IMG/VR virus record: IMGVR_UViG_3300037076_000109
Coordinates: 1 to 30,083 of that record
Source of the DNA: a virus
Length of the DNA: 30,083 bases
Direction: 5' to 3' (one strand)
Shown here: piece after piece, positions 8,477-15,559 of the stretch
How positions within the stretch are numbered: the first letter of the stretch is position 1
Layout: each line of letters starts with the position of its first letter
Translations under genes and position numbers: made by a program
The notes under the pieces: generated by a model
What the model saw: the letters and a program-made list of their open reading frames with translations, nothing else
Told to the model about the DNA's origin: nothing
The model's database searches: none

Positions 8477-8508
8477 GTGGTCCTCCTGGTTAAAACTTTG
8501 TCGTATGA

Positions 8509-10653
8509 TTACGCCGGCCTGAACCGTCCGTTGCGGATCGACTTCATGGTGGTCTGGGCCAGCGAACGCTCGTGCTGGGCTAGCATCTTCTTGAAGGTTG
8601 CAGCGTCGGCGATGCCGTTGAAGGTGTTGCCGCCGTTGTTGATGGTGTGGCCTCCTCCGCCGCCGCTCACCATTCTTTCGAAGGTGTTGTTCTGAGAAGC
8701 GGTAAGGACGCGCTCGCCGGAATGGGCAAGGATAGGAATCGCCGAACCAAGTGGGCCGGAGACGATGCCGCCCTGGTCGAAAGCTGCTAGAGCCATCACG
8801 CCGGTAAAGGCAGCGGCCCCGAAAATAGCGCCAGCAATCGGTCCGCCCCAGGCGCTAGCCCAGTCGAACGATTTGGCTGCGGCCGTCTTCGCGTGCTTGT
8901 AGATCGACTTGAGCGCCGACATCGTTTCGATGTTATCCTTCGCGGCGGTACCGGCCGCAGTGACAACCGTGGTCTCAGCTTCAGTCGCCACGGTGGAAGC
9001 AACCTTCTGGGTCTTATAGCGAATATCATGCATAAGCATCTGCTCATAGGCCTGAATGACCGACAGGAGCATCTCGGAGCCCAGCCGCCGGAACGCCTGA
9101 CTGATCGAGAGTTGGCCCCGTAGCATTTGCCCTTGAACCTGTATCCATTGATGCCCGATCTGGTCGAAGGCTTTTGTCCATCCCTTCGCAAACTCAGCCC
9201 CCTGCTTCCCGGCGAGAATCGATAGCTGTGCATTGTCCTTCTGCAGCGTAGCCAAGCGCTGCACTTCAAGCCGCTGCCACTCAACCGAGTCCTTAGAATA
9301 GAGAGCTTCGAGAGCATCGTAGTAGGCGTTCTGGATGGCAATCTTTTCCTTTACTAGTTCGGCGAGCTGGGCAGCCTCTTCGCCGCGACCCATGCCGCCA
9401 GCGGAGGCCAGGTTCCGAATACCCTGCTGCCGGCTCTGATTCTGGCCGAGCGCAGCGTCCATCGCGGACTTGGTCTTCAAGACATTGATTTCAAGTTGAA
9501 TCTGAAGCTGCCTCTCCTGCTCCTCCGTCTGCTTTTGCAGGACCGTTAGTCCGTCTCCAAGGACCGCGACGGCATTTCGATTCTGCTCATCGAACAGCCC
9601 CCTATTCGCCTCTTTAACCTTCTCGTCGTTCTCGAAGGCGTGAATATAATCCTCTTGCGCCTTCTTCCGGGCAGCCTCCTCTTTCCGCTGCGCCGCCGCC
9701 GTTTTCTCGATGGCGCGCTGCTTCTTCTCCTCAGCCTGTTCGGCGGCCTTTGCTTCTTTGTCTTTTTCATCGGTGTATTTCTGTTGCAACGCCATAATCT
9801 GAGATTGCGCTTTTTCCATCTGAGCTTGAAGCCCAGGCACACGGGCTTCTTGTGAAGCGGCCTCCATCTTGAGCTTTTCCGGGTTCTGACCGAAGGTTGG
9901 ATTCGCATCCGCAGCAGCCTGCCGCAACTGCTTGGCATCGTCGCGGGCCTTATTGATCTTTTTCTGTAAGAAATCGACGAGGTCGTTTTGGTTTTTGATG
10001 TCCGCTTTGATGGTGGCAATCGGGCTGGTTTCCATCGCAAGGCTGTGCAGTTGGGCGCGGGTTGCCGCCTCGGCGGCCCCTTGCTGCGCCACGTCTTTAT
10101 CTGTCCCCTTGGCGATGTCGTCTCGCAGTTGCTTAATGCCGAGAAGATCCGTGTACATGTCGCGCAGCTTTGAGCCGATGTGGATCATCATCTCGCCGAA
10201 GGCGATAGCGCCAATGATGGGGAATGCCGCCTGAATGATCGGGCCAAGGCCTAGCACGTTGACCGTGAATCGCTCAACCGCCCGTATCGGCAGAGCGCCT
10301 TCGAGTAGGCGGATCGCGCCAGATGCGGCGGCCACCTGGGGAACCATGCGCCCATGCGCGGCGGCGTTTGCAGTCGTGGCAGCGGCGTCTGCTTCTTCAG
10401 CCGCAGCCTCGGCCTCCAGTACCGGCACGATGTCTGCTACGGCCGCCTGGGCCTGGGCGAGTTCCGTTTTGTAAACCTGAAGTGCCGCGATCGCCTGCGC
10501 GCTCCCCGCCGCAGCCGCCGGGCCAAGTTCCTGCAGCGCCTGCGCCATGTTTTGCGTCGCCGCGCGAAGAGCCTCGGCGCTGCTCTTCGATTCGGTCTTC
10601 AGGCTGGAGAAGTCGGCTTTGACACCGACTCCAATCAACATATCGTCGGCCAT
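8509..10653 (-). CDS. Tail tape measure protein
   Basis: This 714-residue protein starts at ATG 10653 after AAAGGATTCCCG. It is mostly helical and Ala/Gln/Lys/Glu-rich, with long coiled coil at about residues 200-360. Hydrophobic stretches lie near 135-165 and 600-630. The C-terminus holds FDQGGIVSGPLGSAIPILAHSGERVLTA, a signature common at the end of tape measure proteins. The protein sets tail length, carries the tip peptidase system and helps DNA cross the membrane. At roughly 1.5 angstrom per residue it predicts a tail near 105-110 nm. A terminator just upstream isolates it from the moron gene. Confidence 0.93.
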   Translation of the reverse strand: MADDMLIGVGVKADFSSLKTESKSSAEALRAATQNMAQALQELGPAAAAGSAQAIAALQVYKTELAQAQAAVADIVPVLEAEAAAEEADAAATTANAAAHGRMVPQVAAASGAIRLLEGALPIRAVERFTVNVLGLGPIIQAAFPIIGAIAFGEMMIHIGSKLRDMYTDLLGIKQLRDDIAKGTDKDVAQQGAAEAATRAQLHSLAMETSPIATIKADIKNQNDLVDFLQKKINKARDDAKQLRQAAADANPTFGQNPEKLKMEAASQEARVPGLQAQMEKAQSQIMALQQKYTDEKDKEAKAAEQAEEKKQRAIEKTAAAQRKEEAARKKAQEDYIHAFENDEKVKEANRGLFDEQNRNAVAVLGDGLTVLQKQTEEQERQLQIQLEINVLKTKSAMDAALGQNQSRQQGIRNLASAGGMGRGEEAAQLAELVKEKIAIQNAYYDALEALYSKDSVEWQRLEVQRLATLQKDNAQLSILAGKQGAEFAKGWTKAFDQIGHQWIQVQGQMLRGQLSISQAFRRLGSEMLLSVIQAYEQMLMHDIRYKTQKVASTVATEAETTVVTAAGTAAKDNIETMSALKSIYKHAKTAAAKSFDWASAWGGPIAGAIFGAAAFTGVMALAAFDQGGIVSGPLGSAIPILAHSGERVLTASQNNTFERMVSGGGGGHTINNGGNTFNGIADAATFKKMLAQHERSLAQTTMKSIRNGRFRPA

Positions 10654-10673
10654 CGGGAATCCTTTCGGGCAGC

Positions 10674-10699
10674 AAAAAGGCCGCCCACTTGGCGGCCTT
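10674..10699 (-). terminator. Rho-independent terminator after the moron gene
   Basis: Arms aaggccgcc (10677-10685) and ggcggcctt (10691-10699) form a perfect 9-bp stem with a 5-base loop. On the minus strand the stem is followed directly by a U-tract (aaaaa at 10674-10678 on the plus strand). It lies 20 bases past the stop of the secreted-protein gene and before the tape measure gene. Confidence 0.85.
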
Positions 10700-10720
10700 C
10701 GAGTGTCGGTGTGTGATGCC

Positions 10721-11482
10721 TTATTGCTTTGCGGCAGCTTCCTGAGCGTTGCGCTTCATCTCGTCTGCCTCGGACTGCTTCTGAGCCACGATTGCATGCC
10801 GAGCCTCAGCCTTTACGTCGACCACAACGAGAGGGTCGAAGTCTAGTCCGCAAGATACTGTGCCCCAATGGCGGAAATTCTTGTACTTTGACCATCCCCA
10901 CGCGCCTGGCATCTGGCACGGCGGAGCGAGAGTTCCAAGTTTGAGCTTGTCATACCAGAGGGCTTCGTGGGGTCCGTGCCCTTTCTGATTCTCACTCTTC
11001 CAGATTAGTTTATGATCGCGCGTGTAGAGACGAGCCTCGCCCTGGTAGGAAGCATTGTGGACCCACTCGCTGAGCGCATGCCCGAGCGCTACGCCCGGCG
11101 ACGGTCCATAGTATGAAGAGCAGTTGCCACGCCTGTCGCAGTCAACTGTGAGTTCATTTCCATCTGAATCTAAACAAGAGGTCGATGACAGGCCAGAACT
11201 GCACGAGACGGAAAGATAGTCCGATGGCCCGCGGTCCGGCATCGGATTGTTCACGATTTCGAGAATTGCGTCTGCCTTCGAAGGATCAGTTACCGGAGTA
11301 AGGCAAGTCTCTTCACTTAGGTGCTTATAAGCCCAAACCACGCCGTTGTAATGGTTGCCGGCGACGTAGACCGTGCTGATTCGGTAACCGTTCACGTTGG
11401 CTTCGCACTTCGCGAGTGCGTGTGCTTGCGCGGCCGTGGCAAGCACAGCCAAAAGTAGCGAGAGCAGAACCCGCTTTTTCAT
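10721..11482 (-). CDS. Secreted Cys-rich protein of unknown function (probable moron)
   Basis: I choose ATG 11482 (253 residues) because GGAG lies nine bases upstream and residues 1-20 form a clear Sec signal peptide (MKKRVLLSLLLAVLATAAQA). The mature protein has about ten cysteines (for example CEAN, VSCSSG, TSCLD, VDCDRRGNC), suggesting disulfides in the periplasm or outside. It also has a YQGEARLYTRDHKLIWKSENQKG segment typical of secreted bacterial proteins, and ends in a charged helix. It is not a recognised virion component. It interrupts the normally adjacent tail chaperone and tape measure genes and has its own candidate promoter and terminator, which fits a moron altering the infected host, for example its envelope. 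The function is unknown. Confidence 0.8.
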   Translation of the reverse strand: MKKRVLLSLLLAVLATAAQAHALAKCEANVNGYRISTVYVAGNHYNGVVWAYKHLSEETCLTPVTDPSKADAILEIVNNPMPDRGPSDYLSVSCSSGLSSTSCLDSDGNELTVDCDRRGNCSSYYGPSPGVALGHALSEWVHNASYQGEARLYTRDHKLIWKSENQKGHGPHEALWYDKLKLGTLAPPCQMPGAWGWSKYKNFRHWGTVSCGLDFDPLVVVDVKAEARHAIVAQKQSEADEMKRNAQEAAAKQ

Positions 11483-11507
11483 ATTAGGATTTCTCCGATA
11501 TGAGGCA

Positions 11508-11534
11508 AGTATACGCTGGTCCGATCTCCCACAA
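11508..11534 (-). promoter_or_regulatory. Candidate sigma70-type promoter of the moron gene
   Basis: On the minus strand TATACT (11508-11513, five of six matches to the -10 consensus) is preceded by TTGTGG (11529-11534) with a 15-base spacer, slightly short. It lies about 26 bases before the ATG at 11482, in the only gap between chaperone and moron. Confidence 0.5.
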
Positions 11535-11573
11535 GGCCTGGATAGCCTCCAAAATGGCCCAAAAGTGGCAGAA

Positions 11574-12004
11574 CTACTTCGGCAAACCCACAAAATGAGC
11601 GAAGAGAAGGCGCAACGGCGGGTGCTGATTCCACCAGTTCAGTAGGTCCAAAACAGCCGGAAAAGGCATTTCCCCAGCCTGGTCATAGCTCATTCCGCCG
11701 TCAGTGATCAGGCGGCCGTAGACGGCGCTGAAGTCTAACGGCTCGCCACCACTTCCCCCGGCGTGATGCCGCTCAATTCAAGGATTCGCTCTGCCAATTC
11801 GTTTAGGTCGGGGATCGAGAACTCCTTCAGGTCATCTACCGAGACCTGGCCGCCGGCGTTCTTGATCGCTTCAACACACGTTTCAAGAGTCGCCTGGATG
11901 GGATTCTCCTTCGCGATGGGTGCGATAGCTTCAACTTGCCTAAGTTTCAGCGGCGCAATCACAAATTCCACGCCCGACGAGAGTGTAACGGTCTTCACTT
12001 GCAC
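11574..12004 (-). CDS. Tail assembly chaperone GT-type fusion made by -1 frameshift
   Basis: The short chaperone frame ends at TAG 11735-11737, but the -1 frame is open from about 11782 to TAG 11574-11576. A run of five G then AAG lies at 11752-11759 (codons CCG GGG GAA GTG), so a ribosome on GGG can slip back one base. The product would have 83 residues of the first frame plus 60 new ones, about 143 in total. The new part reads as real protein (AGEMPFPAVLDLLNWWNQHP). It matches the conserved arrangement in which a tail chaperone is extended by frameshift in a minority of products, to bind the tape measure protein. The A-site re-pairing is imperfect, so the exact slip site is inferred. Confidence 0.72.
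11735..12004 (-). CDS. Tail assembly chaperone (short form, G-like)
   Basis: This 89-residue protein starts at GTG 12004 behind GGGAGGCGCGC. It begins with beta strands (VKTVTLSSGVEFVIAPLKLRQ) and continues as helices, the usual look of tail tube chaperone N-domains. It lies between the tail tube gene and the tape measure, the canonical place. The chaperone coats the tape measure protein and recruits tube subunits and is absent from the virion. A G-rich slip site just before its stop allows the longer form. Confidence 0.75.
   Translation of the reverse strand: MQVKTVTLSSGVEFVIAPLKLRQVEAIAPIAKENPIQATLETCVEAIKNAGGQVSVDDLKEFSIPDLNELAERILELSGITPGEVVASR
11752..11759 (-). promoter_or_regulatory. 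Candidate -1 ribosomal slip site of the tail chaperone gene
   Basis: The coding strand reads GGGGGAAG with zero-frame codons CCG GGG GAA GTG. The window between the last -1 frame stop (TGA near 11783) and the zero-frame stop (11735) contains this run. P-site GGG re-pairs perfectly after a one-base slip; the A site does not re-pair perfectly. Confidence 0.6.
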
Positions 12005-12240
12005 GCGCGCCTCCCTGGCATTGGTAGATGACTCGCAAAGCTTCGGCCACGCGCCCTATCGAGAAAATTCCGTTTGCGCGGAGACATCAAAGCGAAACGA
12101 AGGTGGGCATCAAGCACCCGAGAGGCCTCGACGATGCTCGCTGGTACCGGGATCGGGCCGCGCATCCCCACTGCGGGCATGATTGTCTGATTGAAATGTG
12201 CGAGCGACTCGATGCTGCGAATAAGTCTTACTTCGTCCAC
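11995..12240 (-). CDS. Small hypothetical protein between tail tube and chaperone genes
   Basis: This 81-residue ORF starts at GTG 12240 behind TAGGAGGCGCGC, a strong ribosome site. It overlaps the chaperone start by ten bases. The first half looks like normal protein (VRLIRSIESLAHFNQTI); the second half is very basic (MSPRKRNFLDRARGRSF). I do not recognise it. The ribosome site, tight packing and direction support a real gene. The composition change near residue 50 leaves some doubt about the C-terminus. Confidence 0.55.
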   Translation of the reverse strand: MDEVRLIRSIESLAHFNQTIMPAVGMRGPIPVPASIVEASRVLDAHLRFALMSPRKRNFLDRARGRSFASHLPMPGRRACK

Positions 12241-12249
12241 GCGCGCCTC

Positions 12250-12555
12250 CTAGACCAGCCCCAGCTTATGCTTGGTTTCCAGTGCTGCTTTCCACCGCGT
12301 TAGGGCGGCCTCGGCTTCTTCGGCAAATTTCTGCATCTCGACCTGCGTTGGGTATCTCACGCTGACCGCTGCCTTAATGTCACCGACTGAAATTCCCATT
12401 CCGACAAGGTCCAACCCGCGCAGGTGCTTCGACACTTCGTTGAACTTTTCGCGGATACACTCGCCATGGTGAATCAGCCGGTTAAGCGCCAGTTGAGCTT
12501 CCGAGAATTCCAGAAGGGCTTCCATCTTTAGTTGCTTGATCTGCTCGTCTGACAT
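12250..12555 (-). CDS. Hypothetical helical protein, tail region
   Basis: This 101-residue protein starts at ATG 12555 behind CAGGAGGCGCGCGAA. It is predicted to be largely helical and charged, with likely coiled coil at about 1-45 (KQLKMEALLEFSEAQLALNR) and 70-95 (EMQKFAEEAEAALTRWKAAL). It has no signal or membrane segment. Its position between tail tube and chaperone suggests a small tail assembly factor, but the family is not recognised. Confidence 0.65.
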   Translation of the reverse strand: MSDEQIKQLKMEALLEFSEAQLALNRLIHHGECIREKFNEVSKHLRGLDLVGMGISVGDIKAAVSVRYPTQVEMQKFAEEAEAALTRWKAALETKHKLGLV

Positions 12556-12610
12556 TTCGCGCGCCTCCTGGACTAATTAATTGCGTTCGGGCCGAAATTC
12601 GTCCACCGCC

Positions 12611-13363
12611 TTACGCTGCGCCGAAACAATCCTGGAACAGGATGCCGGTGCCTGGGTCATAGACTGACATATCGAACTCCGGGATCATGATCTCGCCCTG
12701 CTTGAACTGCAGATTCAGTTTGTTCGAGGTGACCTTGAAGAAGCGCTTGCCGTAACCGCCGTCAGTCGGATTGAAGAGGATGCACTCGAAGTACGGCGCC
12801 TCCTGCTGGGCCAGGTTGGGCACGGAGATGGTGTATCCGACGGTTGCGCTGTTGTAGCTGTAGTTGAGCAACACCACAGCGCTGGCGTCGGCCGCCGCGA
12901 AGGTGTAGGTGCCGAGAGCCTGGGAATACTGGCCAACAGTCGGCGCGCTGGTGACGAGCTTCAGCGGGTTGCCGTTCGCCGCGTATTCGACGCCCAGGTC
13001 CTCGATGAAGTTCACGCCGGCCGCCCCGGCATTGAGCGCCGTGAGCGTGTAGGCTACCGAGCCGGGAATCGTTTGCATCTCGTTGAAGGTGTAGAGCACG
13101 GCGCCGGCGGTCACCGATGCGGCGTAATAGATCTCGGCGAAAGCGTTGGCATTGATCTTGGCCGACTTCGCTTTGAGATCGATCTTGCGCTGGCCGCGAA
13201 AAGCACGCACCGGTGCGGAATTGGCTCCGAAGAGTCGCTTTTCCTCGAAGCTGTCGTCGACCGACACTTCCTGCAGCTGGCCGAATTTGCGCGGGGTGGG
13301 GTTGGGATTGGCGGTAGTGGCAAGCGCCTTACCGACGAGAAAGCCTGCTCCGAAGCTGTTCAT
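12611..13363 (-). CDS. Major tail (tube) protein
   Basis: This 250-residue protein starts at ATG 13363 after AAGGAG. It is beta-rich with short loops. It has an N-terminal strand region (FGQLQEVSVDDSFEEKRLFG), a RKIDLKAKSAKINANAFAEI segment and a C-terminal KLNLQFKQGEIMIPEFDMSVY segment, all typical of phage tube proteins. It forms the stacked hexamer rings of the tail tube. An internal segment (GTYTFAAADASAVVLLNYSY) resembles one in the large tail-tip protein. It lies between the terminator-like gene and the chaperones, the standard order. Confidence 0.85.
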   Translation of the reverse strand: MNSFGAGFLVGKALATTANPNPTPRKFGQLQEVSVDDSFEEKRLFGANSAPVRAFRGQRKIDLKAKSAKINANAFAEIYYAASVTAGAVLYTFNEMQTIPGSVAYTLTALNAGAAGVNFIEDLGVEYAANGNPLKLVTSAPTVGQYSQALGTYTFAAADASAVVLLNYSYNSATVGYTISVPNLAQQEAPYFECILFNPTDGGYGKRFFKVTSNKLNLQFKQGEIMIPEFDMSVYDPGTGILFQDCFGAA

Positions 13364-13373
13364 GGATGCTCCT

Positions 13374-13889
13374 TCAAATGGTGAGAATGGTTACGGGAAT
13401 AATCCCCACACTGAGCTGCATCCCGTCGCCTGGCAGGCCGACTATGCGCTCGATTCGTCCCTCGGCGTACGCGGAATCGACAAGATCGCCAAGGGTCTGC
13501 TTCGCGCCAGGGTAAGGAGGCGCAATCGCGGCCAGCGTGGCCATCAGCGCCCGGTTAAGTTCGCGGGTGGGCAGAATGTCTTCCGAGCCCACTGTTTGTT
13601 GTGCGCCGTTGCACGCCAGGACAATCACCAGGTCGGCGCGCAGCGTGTATCTATACCGCCCGCCGATCGTCGCGATCACTGGCCTGATCTCCCACGGCAG
13701 TTCCTCCTGGAACAAGACCGGAAGTTCGCCCTGAGCCAGTTGCGATGGCGGTACTGGGACGCGGGAAAAACCCTTGAAGACGGCATCGTTGCCGCTCTCG
13801 TTCGTCCACTGGGGAGCGTTGGCCTGGACGAGCGCGAAGAGCGCAGCGTACATCGGCTCAAGATCGGGCACGGCGCCGGCTGGGTTCAT
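13374..13889 (-). CDS. Tail terminator / tail completion protein
   Basis: This 171-residue protein starts at ATG 13889 behind GGGAGCAATCAC. The layout is alpha/beta: an N-terminal helix (MYAALFALVQANAP), a strand pair around LPVLFQEELPWEIRP and RYTLRADLVIVLACN, a helix in TRELNRALMATLAAIAP, and C-terminal strands. This resembles gpU/gp17-like terminators that cap the tail tube and bind the neck. It lies directly before the tube gene, as expected. The call rests on position and predicted fold rather than on a strong motif. Confidence 0.65.
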   Translation of the reverse strand: MNPAGAVPDLEPMYAALFALVQANAPQWTNESGNDAVFKGFSRVPVPPSQLAQGELPVLFQEELPWEIRPVIATIGGRYRYTLRADLVIVLACNGAQQTVGSEDILPTRELNRALMATLAAIAPPYPGAKQTLGDLVDSAYAEGRIERIVGLPGDGMQLSVGIIPVTILTI

Positions 13890-13900
13890 GTGATTGCTCC

Positions 13901-14029
13901 CTAAAACGGCCCGTAAGGAAACTCGGCCGCAATTATTTCAAGCACCCGCTCCATGGCTACTATCACCGCCACCGTGAGCACCCCCATTGCCACCGACTTC
14001 AGGATCCTCAAAGCGGGAATCTGTTCCAT
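13901..14029 (-). CDS. 42-residue single-span membrane protein
   Basis: ATG 14029 follows GAAGGAG with a seven-base spacer and the frame runs to TAG 13901. After a short N-terminus (MEQIPALRILKS) there is one hydrophobic span of about 15-18 residues (VAMGVLTVAVIVAM), then a short acidic tail. It sits between the HK97-gp10-like and terminator-like genes and is 11 bases upstream of the latter's start. It could be an inner-membrane peptide such as a holin-like or superinfection factor. Function is unknown. Confidence 0.65.
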   Translation of the reverse strand: MEQIPALRILKSVAMGVLTVAVIVAMERVLEIIAAEFPYGPF

Positions 14030-14084
14030 GGTGGTTCTCCTTCGATCTTTGAATTGCGCGGGGCGCTTTAACCCAACGGGGTAG

Positions 14085-14150
14085 CTAGTGAGGCTGCCGT
14101 TGGCACCCCACGCAAACTTTCCGGCGCCACACCGCGTTGATGGTGCTCAT
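14085..14150 (-). CDS. Possible 21-residue peptide with CxxC
   Basis: ATG 14150 overlaps the upstream stop as ATGA and is preceded by GGGAGCAATCCA, almost the same leader as the terminator gene at 13889. The product is MSTINAVWRRKVCVGCQRQPH, basic with a single CxxC. It is too short to be confident and could be leader sequence only. Confidence 0.3.
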   Translation of the reverse strand: MSTINAVWRRKVCVGCQRQPH

Positions 14151-14638
14151 TGGATTGCTCCCTGCATGGCAGCGGACAGGTTGGACCGGATCTCCGCCTT
14201 CATGTCGTCGAGCGCGGCGGCGAGATACGGCCGCGGCCTAAACTTCGAACCCGGATGGTGCACAAGCTTGCGGTAGATCATCTGGCCACCCGCCATGAAC
14301 GCGAGTGTCTTTCCTTCACTGGCCTCGATGATGTGAGCCCTGGTCGTTCCGCCTTCGTGCAGGATCCGCGCGTAGGGTGCTGTGTTGGCCAGGGGTATGC
14401 CGACCCTTCCGATGATCGCGGTTCCCTGCTCCTGCGTTTCGCTGGCCACGTTGCGCACCAGGTTGCCGGTGCGCTGATTGATCATCTGCCCATGCATCTT
14501 TGCAGAGACCGCGTAAGTGCGTAGCAACATCATCTGCGTCGCCATGGCCTTCGCCGCCGCCGCGTACATGCGGAAGTATCCGCCTTCGATCTCGGCCGCC
14601 ACCTGGGGCGCGTTGACGATCTGGTAATCGATCCTCAT
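14147..14638 (-). CDS. HK97-gp10-like head-tail joining (neck) protein
   Basis: I choose ATG 14638 (163 residues, MRIDYQIVN...), overlapping the upstream stop as ATGA; the frame extending to 14911 is a shadow. The middle has the features of HK97 gp10-family proteins: RTGNLVRNVASETQ, a strand giving IIGRVGIPLANTAPYARILHEGG, and a C-terminal RPRPYLAAALDDMKAEI helix. These proteins act in head closure or tail attachment. Neighbours are the gp6-like connector and the terminator. Confidence 0.78.
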   Translation of the reverse strand: MRIDYQIVNAPQVAAEIEGGYFRMYAAAAKAMATQMMLLRTYAVSAKMHGQMINQRTGNLVRNVASETQEQGTAIIGRVGIPLANTAPYARILHEGGTTRAHIIEASEGKTLAFMAGGQMIYRKLVHHPGSKFRPRPYLAAALDDMKAEIRSNLSAAMQGAIQ

Positions 14639-15228
14639 AGGCCCACCAAGGCGCGATCGCGATACTGATTGATCACGCCGGTCACGCCGGGCGCGGTGTC
14701 TTTCTGCGAGAACGTTGCGGTGGTGACGCCGCCCATGGATTGAGTGATTGTGCCAAGCTTCGGCAGCCGGCGAAACGTGAACACAATCTGGTCGATGACC
14801 GCGCGCTCGATGTCGGCGGGCACGGTCGCATAACCGGCCGTATAGCTGATCTGCACATTTTGCCGGCCGCGCCAGAACTGCCCCGGATGGAGCGAGCCAT
14901 CGTTGAGGCATGTGCCACCGAGCATGAAGATTGAAAGGCCGTCGAACACGAAGCCCGGCTGCACGCTATCTGGCGATGACGGAACCGCAATCCCGTTCAC
15001 GGAAAGAGACTCGACAGAAATGATCGGGAAGTACTTGGTCTGGATCTGGTCGCCGCCCGTGCCGCTGCGGCGCTCAGTGTAACTGGCCTGGAGGATGGCC
15101 CCGCGGTTCATCTGGTTCAGGATCCACGCGCTGATTTCGGTGATAAGGCGCTTGAGCTGGGCGTCATCGTTGGTGTTGGTGATATTGAGATCCTGCTTCA
15201 CGGCATCGAGCGTGACCAGGTCTGCCAT
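14635..15228 (-). CDS. Head-tail connector (gp6-like adaptor)
   Basis: This 197-residue protein starts at ATG 15228 behind TAGGAGGCCGCC. It has the usual N-terminal helices of gp6/gp15-like connectors (LVTLDAVKQDLNITNTNDDAQLKRLI, then ISAWILNQMNRG), a central beta region with NVQISYTAGYATVPADIERAVIDQIVF, and a C-terminal extension. Connectors of this type form the ring beneath the portal. The YTAGY..VP.DI..AV pattern is typical of the family. Confidence 0.8.
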   Translation of the reverse strand: MADLVTLDAVKQDLNITNTNDDAQLKRLITEISAWILNQMNRGAILQASYTERRSGTGGDQIQTKYFPIISVESLSVNGIAVPSSPDSVQPGFVFDGLSIFMLGGTCLNDGSLHPGQFWRGRQNVQISYTAGYATVPADIERAVIDQIVFTFRRLPKLGTITQSMGGVTTATFSQKDTAPGVTGVINQYRDRALVGL

Positions 15229-15237
15229 GGCGGCCTC

Positions 15238-15453
15238 CTACTTCTCAAGTGCGATAGCAGCGTTCGCGGTCATCACGCAGATGCGTAGTTCGCGAATCGC
15301 AGCGCTCTGGTCAGCGGAACTGGGGGTGTTGGCAACAATCACCTTTGCGAATGCTCGGGCTGCCGTGCGGATAGCCTCATAGCGCGCCGGTTGGTCCGCT
15401 TTTGGCGCGTGGTAAGTGAAAATTTCATCGATTTCCGCTTCAGTGAAGGGCAT
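15238..15453 (-). CDS. acb2: Acb2/Tad1-hairpin domain protein, candidate anti-CBASS cyclic-nucleotide sponge
   Basis: I choose ATG 15453 (71 residues) because AAAGGA lies nine bases upstream; the TTG at 15471 is weaker. The sequence fits the short helical-hairpin family of phage Acb2: FTYHAPKADQPARYEAIRTA near residues 12-31, a second helix containing FAKVIVANTPSS, then SAAIRELRICVMTANAAIA at the end. Acb2 oligomers bind and sequester cyclic di- and trinucleotides made by bacterial CBASS systems, blocking effector activation. The gene lies between major capsid and connector with a hairpin upstream, so it would be made with late proteins. The family match is by recognition; ligand and activity are untested. 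Confidence 0.8.
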   Translation of the reverse strand: MPFTEAEIDEIFTYHAPKADQPARYEAIRTAARAFAKVIVANTPSSADQSAAIRELRICVMTANAAIALEK

Positions 15454-15484
15454 GCTTTCCGATCCTTTCAATCTTCGGCAGTCA

Positions 15485-15510
15485 GGGACGAAGGAGTGAC
15501 ACTCCGTCCC
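15485..15510 (-). terminator. Hairpin downstream of the major capsid gene
   Basis: Nested arms gggac/gtccc (15485-15489, 15506-15510) and ggagt/actcc (15493-15497, 15501-15505) form a ten-pair stem with a three-base bulge and a three-base loop. There is no U-tract on the minus strand, so it is more likely an attenuator or mRNA-stabilising 3' hairpin than a full terminator. Confidence 0.5.
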
Positions 15511-15559
15511 CGTCTGCTTTGTCGTGGGCGCATCCGGGCGCGCGGCGCACCCCAGACAG

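Noticed and set aside
14639-14911. N-terminal extension of the HK97-gp10-like protein
   Set aside because: The extra codons overlap the connector gene in another frame and do not resemble protein; ATG 14638 fits the ATGA overlap.
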